Notes under the pieces: generated by a model
What the model saw: only the letters and a program-made list of their open reading frames with translations
Databases searched by the model: none
What the model was told of the DNA's origin: nothing
Program-made: the position numbers and the translations under genes
Shown here: piece by piece, positions 1-4,008 of the stretch
Position numbering within the stretch: position 1 is the first letter of the stretch
Layout of the letters: every line of letters starts with the position of its first letter
NCBI GenBank assembly: GCA_030446945.1
Contig: JAUJMI010000301.1
Coordinates: forward strand, 1 to 5,031
DNA: 5,031 nucleotides
Source of the DNA: Longimicrobium sp.
Lineage (GTDB): Bacteria > Gemmatimonadota > Gemmatimonadetes > Longimicrobiales > Longimicrobiaceae
Reading direction: 5' to 3'

Positions 1-1
1 C

Positions 2-232
2 ACCGGCCCCGCGACGCTCTCGGCCAAGGCGCAGGCGGACTCGCGCTACAAGATGGCCTTCGTCACCCCTGGCACCTACGCGATGGGCGTCGCGCCGGTG
101 AGCTACGCGAACGGCGACTCGCTGGTGATCGTGGCTACGCCGAGCCTCCCGAACGTCACCCTGGCCTCGGGCCAGAACGTGGTGGTGGACTACAGCGTCA
201 CCAGCGTCACCTGCAAGGTCAAGCCGGCCTGA
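2..232 (+). CDS. C-terminal end of a probable exported beta-rich protein (5' partial)
   Basis: The window opens inside this gene; 76 residues and a TGA stop are visible. The piece is rich in Val, Thr, Ser, Ala and Gly, with alternating hydrophobic residues. A turn around residues 22-29 (VTPGTYAM) resembles the 'pG-x-Y-x-v' strand of carboxypeptidase-regulatory-like or prealbumin-like beta-sandwich domains, which are common at the ends of bacterial lipoproteins and surface proteins. One Cys is near the end (TCKVKPA). No catalytic motif is visible, and the start and any signal peptide lie outside the window. The reading frame is supported by strong third-position GC bias and by the terminator 25 bases after the stop. 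The coding call is firm, but the family and the exported location are only inferred. A DUF4382-type domain is one alternative I could not verify. Confidence 0.75.
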   Translation, partial: TGPATLSAKAQADSRYKMAFVTPGTYAMGVAPVSYANGDSLVIVATPSLPNVTLASGQNVVVDYSVTSVTCKVKPA

Positions 233-256
233 GCCACTCAGCAGACAGAACACAGG

Positions 257-289
257 GGGCGGGCGCCATTCGGGGCGCCCGCCCTTTTT
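257..289 (+). terminator. Intrinsic (rho-independent) terminator
   Basis: An 11-bp perfect GC stem (257-267 pairing with 274-284) with a six-base loop (ATTCGG) is followed at once by five T (285-289). It lies 25 bases after the stop of the partial gene and ends plus-strand transcription before the decayed region. The T run is on the plus strand only, so it should not stop transcripts arriving from the minus-strand gene at 402-849. Confidence 0.93.
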
Positions 290-401
290 GCCGTTCGGCG
301 ATACACGCTTCGCTCCACCGGCCCCAACATATTGTGGTGTAGGAGGAACGCGCGTGCTGCAACAATCCGTGCTTACGCGAGGGCCCCGCTCCGTCTCAGC
401 C

Positions 402-849
402 CTATCGCCTCGCGCCGATGATTGCCCCACGAACTCCGCCGACCGCGCAGCCTCCGACAGCACCGACCATCAAGCCCAACGGCCAGTAGTCTTGACCAGC
501 TCCATCGTTCGCCAGGTAGGTCACTGCCGCAAAGCCCAACGCCGCCGACCAGCGCCCCAAGGCTTGCGCCGACCACTGCTCCCTGGAGACGATCCTTGCG
601 GGCAAGCTCCTGCTGACCAACCACGGACAGGAGTACAGGTGCAGGTTCTCCGAATCGAAACGGCGTCGGCTTCAGCGCCGCCCGCCTTGCGGTGCTTCGG
701 AGCGGGTCGTGAGGGAGTCCATGCGCGGAGATCCCGGCATGCGGGGCGGACGGCCGACGCTCCTGGGCTAGCGTGGGCGCGGCATATCCGAGGAGGAGAC
801 TGGCGCAAAGCGCGCACGCCCCGATGGGTCCAGCAATCGAAGGTCGCAT
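402..849 (-). pseudogene. Secreted glycine-zipper protein, broken by one frameshift
   Basis: The ATG at 849 opens a clear signal peptide: MRP, a hydrophobic core over residues 9-24, and likely cleavage after TLA (residue 28). The same frame continues to a Gly/Ala-rich segment (GAVVGASLGALVGG, about residues 90-103) and then loses sense. In the neighbouring frame the missing continuation is present: GFAAVTYLAND, then WPLGLMVGAVGG and VRGAIIGARR, ending at TAG (402-404). Removing one base near 533-545 joins the halves into about 148 residues. The product has a signal peptide, a linker of about 60 residues and two Gly-zipper hairpin segments, a common plan for small exported or membrane-inserting hypothetical proteins. 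An in-frame TGA 18 bases upstream leaves ATG 849 as the only sensible start. There is no convincing ribosome binding site. A sequencing error could mimic the break, and the function is unknown. Confidence 0.7.
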
Positions 850-877
850 GTGAGGGGCGGCTCGTCAGGAGGTGGCT

Positions 878-1014
878 TGTACGCATCGCCTGCTTCAAGA
901 GGCGGTAGAAGAGCAGGCCCCGGTGGGCCCGCCCCTCGCCGGTTGGATCCTGAACGTGAACTCGTCCAAGTAGTATTGCAGGTGCGCATTGCTGGCCGCA
1001 GCCTGGTAGGTTCC
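878..1014 (-). mobile_element. Remnant of an IS1595-family (ISXO2-like) transposase, C-terminal end only
   Basis: Reading the minus strand from 1014 gives GTYQAAASNAHLQYYLDEF and then TFR. This matches the end of ISXO2-like DDE transposases, which typically read 'GT(H/Y)...HL..YLDEF.FRFNRR....RGLLFYRLL.QAV'. The match continues in other frames. NRR appears one frame over (944-936), and GLLFYRLLKQAM appears in a third frame (919-884). Two single-base shifts, near 948 and between 935 and 919, therefore break it. The catalytic core and the N-terminal zinc-binding part of the transposase are absent upstream of about 1020, and I could not identify terminal inverted repeats. This is a dead scrap of an insertion sequence. 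It lies immediately upstream of the broken glycine-zipper gene on the same strand. The family call rests on remembered consensus, not on an alignment. Confidence 0.72.
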
Positions 1015-1024
1015 GTGTCCGTGA

Positions 1025-1221
1025 GACCGCCGTTCAGGGGCAGGGCGAGGTCGGCTCGCCGCGGCTGCGGAAGATGGCGGCCTCCGCGAAGCACGCGCCC
1101 CGCCTCCCCCGAGCTCTGGCGCGGAGCGAAGGATCTACTGCGTGTTCGGAGGGGCCCGCGTGACGCGCGAGCCCCGGCCCGGCTCCGGCTGGAGTTGCGG
1201 CGTGATGAACCATCGAGGGGC
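1025..1221. other. Gene-free stretch with possible dispersed-repeat sequence
   Basis: I find no believable gene between the transposase scrap and the SET gene stop. Open frames crossing it on both strands are Arg/Pro-rich shadows. On the minus strand around 1120-1137 the sequence AGATCCTTCGCTCCGCGCC resembles the 'GATCCTTCGC' core of a dispersed repeat common in several GC-rich bacterial genomes. A weak stem (GAGCC 1169-1173 with GGCTC 1181-1185) lies downstream of the SET stop, but no T run follows it, so I do not call a terminator. Confidence 0.3.
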
Positions 1222-1689
1222 TCACCGCTTCTTCGCCAGCATCGTCCCGCGGCAGTTGGGGGCCCCGCAGATGCAGGGGTAGCGGCGCTTCATGGCGGGG
1301 GAGTGGCGCACTTCCAGGATGAAGTGGTAGTCGTAAGCCAGCTCTTCGCCCGGCTCGATGTCGCGCAGGGACTCGATGAAGATGCGGCCGTCCTCCTCCA
1401 CCGCCTCGCAGTTGGGGTCGCAGGAGTGGTTGATCCACCGCGCGATGTTGCCCCGGAAAGCCGCATCGATCACGGCGCCGTCCTCCAGGGCGAAGAGAAA
1501 GGTGTGGTACACCGTGTCCGGGTCTTCCGGGTAGCGCGCCTCCGCCTCGTCCATCGTGATCCGCTCGCCCGTGTACTCCACGATGCGGGTGCCGGCGGGG
1601 ATGGGCGCGCGCGCGTACACGCCGCGGCCGTGGATCTTGGACCGGCGCATCGCCAGCCCCTTCGAGACGGAGAACTTGTTCGCGGGCAT
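1222..1689 (-). CDS. SET-domain protein-lysine methyltransferase
   Basis: This 155-residue single-domain protein should transfer a methyl group from S-adenosylmethionine to a lysine side chain of a protein. The visible motifs are SKIHGRGVYA (17-26, start of the SET fold), RWINHSCDPNC (84-94, with the NHSCxPN cofactor-binding knot), EELAYDY (115-121, with the catalytic Tyr region), and a post-SET CxCGxxxCRG motif (Cys139, Cys141, Cys146). In related enzymes the post-SET cysteines bind zinc together with the Cys of NHSC, here Cys90. The length fits the compact bacterial SET family, and there is no signal peptide, so it is probably cytoplasmic. I chose ATG 1689 because family members begin just before the SKIHGxGV strand. 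An AGGA lies a few bases upstream. The frame stays open further upstream to 2049, but that part overlaps the divergent gene and its promoter. The substrate is unknown; ribosomal proteins, nucleoid proteins or a secreted target are all possible. Confidence 0.92.
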   Translation of the reverse strand: MPANKFSVSKGLAMRRSKIHGRGVYARAPIPAGTRIVEYTGERITMDEAEARYPEDPDTVYHTFLFALEDGAVIDAAFRGNIARWINHSCDPNCEAVEEDGRIFIESLRDIEPGEELAYDYHFILEVRHSPAMKRRYPCICGAPNCRGTMLAKKR

Positions 1690-1709
1690 CCGTGTCCTGT
1701 GAAGTACGC

Positions 1710-1724
1710 GCGCCGCCGCGGCGC
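1710..1724 (-). promoter_or_regulatory. Small GC hairpin in the SET gene leader
   Basis: Six bases at each end (1710-1715 and 1719-1724) pair perfectly around a three-base loop, 21 bases upstream of the SET start. If transcribed, it could limit translation initiation. Short GC hairpins also arise by chance in DNA of this composition. Confidence 0.25.
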
Positions 1725-1726
1725 AC

Positions 1727-1739
1727 CACAAATGTTGTG
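1727..1739. promoter_or_regulatory. Candidate operator: CACAA-ATG-TTGTG palindrome
   Basis: Five-base perfect arms flank a three-base centre in the SET/TonB_C-like divergent gap. The right arm overlaps the -35 hexamer of the plus-strand promoter (1735-1740), so a bound repressor would block that promoter. A closely similar string occurs on the plus strand at 325-339. No regulator gene is in the window. Confidence 0.35.
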
Positions 1740-1763
1740 AGTGGACGCGCAAGGCGCTACTAT
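1735..1763 (+). promoter_or_regulatory. Sigma70-type promoter for the TonB_C-like gene
   Basis: TTGTGA (1735-1740) and TACTAT (1758-1763) are separated by exactly 17 bases. This predicts a start of transcription near 1770 and a leader of about 45 bases before ATG 1817. It is the best AT-containing promoter-like site in the window. The leader has no Shine-Dalgarno sequence in front of the start codon. Confidence 0.65.
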
Positions 1764-1816
1764 TCGCGGGATAGACCCCGCAGCTCCGCGCGAACCTCCC
1801 AACCCCCTGATCTCCA

Positions 1817-2542
1817 ATGAAACTCTCCCTCCGCGGGATGGCGCTCGGTGCGCTGGTCTGCGCCCTGGCGTTCGCCGCGCCGGCGAATGCCCAGCGCGCC
1901 CGGGACCCGCAGCTGCTGAGCGACAAGCCCGCGCCGCGCGACGGGTGCGTCACCGTGAAGCAGCCCGGCACCCTGCCCAGCGCCGACATGCTCGTGGACT
2001 CCGCCGCGCTGGCGCAGAGCATGGCGAAGTTCGCCCACGACTTCCCCATCCGCGATGGAAAGCTGACCGCGCTCTACTCGGTCGCCTTCGCGGCAGACGG
2101 GAGCGTGGAGCGCGTGGCGCCGATCGACTACTGGCTGCCGCAGGGCGAGGAGCCGCAGCTGACGGCGATGGTGCGCCAGTCGATCCGGCCGCAGCGCGCC
2201 GGGGCCCGGTGGAGCGTAAGGCTGCGCGTGGAGCCGGCCGCGCAGACCGTCTTCCGCGTGGGGCGCTCCGAAGTCTGCCACCCCCGCTCCACCACGCGCT
2301 TCGAACTGACCGCGCCGGCGCTCTCCGGGCTCCAGGCTCCATCGCCGATTCGCGTGCGGGCGACCGTGGGCACGCACGGCGAGATCCGCAACCTCCAGAT
2401 CGTGCGCTCCTCCGGCGAGGCCGAGCTGGACCGCTGGGTGCACGATTCGCTCCTCAGCCGCAGTTTCGAGCCAGGCCTCGTCGACGGCGTGCCCGTGATG
2501 ATGGAGCACGACCAGGACGTGCGCCTGCGCTTCCGCCCCTGA
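1817..2542 (+). CDS. Secreted protein with two TonB_C-like repeats
   Basis: This is a 241-residue exported protein. Residues 1-25 form a signal peptide (MKLSLRG, hydrophobic core, cleavage after ANA). There is no later membrane segment. The C-terminal part (about 178-239) fits the TonB C-terminal fold used by energy-transducer proteins: VRATVGTHGEIRNLQIVRSS, then ELDRWV, FEPGLVDGVPV and a final beta strand. The middle part (about 84-139) follows the same order: ALYSVAFAADGSVERV, a short helix with PQLTAMVRQSI, and a closing strand WSVRLRVEP. It looks like a second, more diverged copy. Each half carries one Cys (44 and 154) that could form a disulfide in the periplasm. A true TonB would keep an N-terminal membrane anchor and a Pro-rich linker. 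This one lacks both, so it is more likely a soluble periplasmic partner than an energy transducer. Its cellular role is unknown. Confidence 0.85.
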   Translation: MKLSLRGMALGALVCALAFAAPANAQRARDPQLLSDKPAPRDGCVTVKQPGTLPSADMLVDSAALAQSMAKFAHDFPIRDGKLTALYSVAFAADGSVERVAPIDYWLPQGEEPQLTAMVRQSIRPQRAGARWSVRLRVEPAAQTVFRVGRSEVCHPRSTTRFELTAPALSGLQAPSPIRVRATVGTHGEIRNLQIVRSSGEAELDRWVHDSLLSRSFEPGLVDGVPVMMEHDQDVRLRFRP

Positions 2543-2566
2543 GGGCTCGCAGCGAAAGGATGCCCA

Positions 2567-2605
2567 ACGCGGAGGCGCGGAGAGCTGTTCTCCGCGCCTC
2601 CGCGT
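2567..2605. terminator. Long hairpin between convergent genes, probable bidirectional terminator
   Basis: Bases 2567-2583 pair perfectly with 2589-2605 (17 bp plus one G-T pair), leaving a very small loop. The hairpin starts 25 bases after the TonB_C-like stop. Its last base is also the first plus-strand base of the hydrolase stop codon (2605-2607). Neither side has a T run, so it is not a textbook intrinsic terminator. The position between tail-to-tail genes still argues for transcript ending or 3'-end protection. Confidence 0.7.
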
Positions 2606-3324
2606 CATTCCGTCATCCACCGCGCCGCTTCGAGCGCGATCTGCCGCGGAATCGTGTGGCCGCCGTCGAACTCACGGTACTCCACCGGGTAGCGCGCACC
2701 CTGCAGCCGCGGGACCAGGCGGCGGCTGCACACGCCGATGGGGAGCACCGAGTCCCCCGTGCCGTGCGAGACGAACACGTGCGGCCGTCCGTGCGGCGCC
2801 CCGGGCGCCATGAACCCCGGGGAGAAGGCCACGATGCGCCTGAAGAGGTCGCCGTTGGTGATCCCCAGAGAGAGCGCGTACGATGCGCCGTCCGAGAACC
2901 CGCTGGCGACGATCCGCTCCGGGTCAACCGCCACGCGCCCGAAGACGTGGGCGAGTGCGCCGTCGATCGCCCGCACGTCCGCACCGAAACCGCCCAGGAT
3001 GACGTCCCAGGTGCGCCCCGCGGACTTGAGCGCGAGCAGCACGACCCCCAGGTCGTCCACGAAGCCGTGCAGCGGATCCAGGCCGTACTGCGCGTTGCCG
3101 CCGGCCCCGTGCAGCGCCAGCACGAGCGGCGCCGGCGTGTCGGCGCGGTAGCCGCACGGCACGTACAGGAGCGCCTCGGTCCCCGCGAGCTGCAGGCGCT
3201 GGAGCCCCGGCTGGACGGTGCCGGACGGCGTCCCCGGCCGCGCCGCGATCCGTCCCTCCTCCCCGCCGCTCCCGCCCCGTGGTCCCATCCCTCCCCCCGC
3301 GCAGAGTGCCGCCGCCGTCCGCAT
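2605..3324 (-). CDS. Alpha/beta hydrolase (esterase/LpqC-like PHB-depolymerase type)
   Basis: This 239-residue serine hydrolase is probably an esterase acting on small or polymeric esters. The fold landmarks are in order: LYVPCGYR (53-60), the oxyanion-hole strand LVLALHGAGG (67-76), the nucleophile elbow GFSDGAS with Ser144, SHGTGDSVLP with the acid Asp191, and GGHTIP with His223. That is a complete Ser-Asp-His triad. The first 45 residues are Gly/Arg-rich and give no clear signal peptide, so location is uncertain. ATG 3324 is the first start that keeps the family N-terminus. ATG 3288 is an alternative that would remove 12 residues. The same frame stays open upstream to about 4854, antisense to the next two genes, and that extension is not real. 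The gene is convergent with the TonB_C-like gene and divergent from the kinase, with a 69-base gap. No strong promoter or ribosome binding site was seen. Confidence 0.88.
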   Translation of the reverse strand: MRTAAALCAGGGMGPRGGSGGEEGRIAARPGTPSGTVQPGLQRLQLAGTEALLYVPCGYRADTPAPLVLALHGAGGNAQYGLDPLHGFVDDLGVVLLALKSAGRTWDVILGGFGADVRAIDGALAHVFGRVAVDPERIVASGFSDGASYALSLGITNGDLFRRIVAFSPGFMAPGAPHGRPHVFVSHGTGDSVLPIGVCSRRLVPRLQGARYPVEYREFDGGHTIPRQIALEAARWMTE

Positions 3325-3380
3325 TCCGCCGACGGATGAGCAACTCGCACGCCCCGGTGTCCACAGGGCACCGTTCTCGC

Positions 3381-3384
3381 GGAG
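3381..3384 (+). promoter_or_regulatory. Ribosome binding site of the kinase gene
   Basis: GGAG lies nine bases before ATG 3394. This supports that start over any upstream codon and is one of the few clear Shine-Dalgarno sites here. Confidence 0.6.
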
Positions 3385-3393
3385 CGACCGCGC

Positions 3394-3825
3394 ATGGAAG
3401 CCGTGATCTTGGTGGGAATCCAGGCGTCGGGGAAGTCCACCTTCTACCGCGAGCGCTTCTTCGACACGCACCTGCGCATCAGCCTGGACATGGTGCGCAC
3501 GCGGCGGCGCGAACGGCTGCTGATGGAGGCGTGCATCGAGGCGGGGCAGCGCTTCGTGATCGACAACACCAACCCCACCGTGGCCGAGCGGGCGCGCTAC
3601 CTGGCCCCCGCGCGCGCGGCCGGCTTCCGCGCCGTCGGCTACTTCTTCGAGCCGGACCCCAGGGGCTCCGTGGCCCGCAACGCCGGCCGCCACCGCCAGG
3701 TGCCGCCGAGCGGAATCTTTGGCACCCTCAAGCGCCTGGAGCGCCCCACCCTCGCCGAGGGATTCGACGAGCTCCACATCGTGCGCATGGGCGAAGGCGC
3801 CTTCACGGTCGAAGCGTGGGAGTGA
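3394..3825 (+). CDS. PNKP-like P-loop kinase (putative polynucleotide 5'-kinase)
   Basis: This 143-residue stand-alone ATPase has the layout of the 5'-OH polynucleotide kinase domain of T4 Pnk and animal PNKP. The motifs are a Walker A loop VGIQASGKST (7-16, with Lys14 and Ser15), SLDMVR (30-35, with Asp32 and Arg35 at the place of the catalytic Asp and the phosphate-clamping Arg), VIDNTNPT (55-62), a lid-like RNAGRHR (95-101), and ERPTLAEGFDEL (116-127). Animal PNKP has closely similar NTNP and 'EAPTLAEGF' strings. It lacks the phosphatase domain of PNKP and the extra domains of T4 or clostridial Pnk. The likely reaction is ATP-dependent phosphorylation of a 5'-OH nucleic acid end or of a small molecule. 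The bacterial stand-alone members that I know of have no firm substrate. It is probably cytoplasmic. It diverges from the hydrolase, and a DHH phosphoesterase follows in the same direction after 183 bases. Confidence 0.87.
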   Translation: MEAVILVGIQASGKSTFYRERFFDTHLRISLDMVRTRRRERLLMEACIEAGQRFVIDNTNPTVAERARYLAPARAAGFRAVGYFFEPDPRGSVARNAGRHRQVPPSGIFGTLKRLERPTLAEGFDELHIVRMGEGAFTVEAWE

Positions 3826-3847
3826 CGCAGGCCATCCAAAAAAGCGC

Positions 3848-3933
3848 GTCACGCAGAGGGCACGGAGGAAGCTGAAAGCCGCAGAGATACCCCTCGTTCT
3901 GTTCTTTCCGTACCCTGTGCATCTCTGTGTGAA
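3848..3933. repeat. Imperfect inverted repeat of the dispersed 'CACAGAG' type
   Basis: The plus-strand stretch GTCACGCAGAGGGCACGGAG (3848-3867) is echoed on the minus strand by TTTCACACAGAGATGCACAG (from 3933), followed by GGGTACGGAAA. The arms share TCACxCAGAG, GCAC and ACGGA with small gaps. A central GCAGAGAT adds another copy of the unit. Strings such as 'CACGCAGAGGGCACGGAGG' recur between genes in many soil bacteria, and their translations are often misannotated as short hypothetical proteins. The stretch is visibly less GC-rich than its flanks. It fills most of the gap between the kinase and the DHH gene, so these two genes are probably not a tight operon. Confidence 0.6.
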
Positions 3934-3949
3934 ACGGCCGTTGAAGCGC

Positions 3950-3964
3950 TGGCACGCCGCTCGC
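3950..3964 (+). promoter_or_regulatory. Possible sigma54-type promoter upstream of the DHH gene
   Basis: TGGCAC, five bases, then TCGC keeps the GG-N10-GC core (3951-3952 and 3963-3964). It differs from the TGGCAC-N5-TTGC consensus at one position. It lies 44 bases before ATG 4009. GC-rich DNA produces such matches easily, and no sigma54 activator is in view. Confidence 0.25.
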
Positions 3965-3995
3965 CGGTAGCGCAGCGGAAGGAACCCGACCCCCC

Positions 3996-4002
3996 GGAGA
4001 GG
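3996..4002 (+). promoter_or_regulatory. Ribosome binding site of the DHH gene
   Basis: GGAGAGG ends six bases before ATG 4009, a good Shine-Dalgarno match and spacing. It supports this start. Confidence 0.65.
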
Positions 4003-4008
4003 CGAGCG

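Noticed and set aside
288..908. A 206-residue plus-strand frame
   Set aside because: It starts in the terminator T run and is antisense to the glycine-zipper gene, whose signal peptide and zipper segments are far more protein-like.
850..1740. A 296-residue plus-strand frame
   Set aside because: It is the antisense shadow of the SET gene plus the transposase scrap, with biased composition and no recognisable domain.
1690..2049. N-terminal extension of the SET gene to 275 residues
   Set aside because: It would overlap the divergent TonB_C-like gene and its promoter, and family members begin close to the SKIHGRGV strand.
1741..3339. A 532-residue plus-strand frame
   Set aside because: It overlaps the TonB_C-like gene in another frame and the hydrolase antisense. 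It is Arg/Ala/Pro-rich with no motif.
3848..3933. A CRISPR array or tRNA-like element in the repeat between the kinase and DHH genes
   Set aside because: The units are inverted and irregular with no equal spacers, and no cloverleaf can be drawn.
3941..3969. A sigma70 promoter starting with TTGAAG upstream of the DHH gene
   Set aside because: At 17-base spacing the -10 position reads CCGGTA, which is too far from TATAAT.
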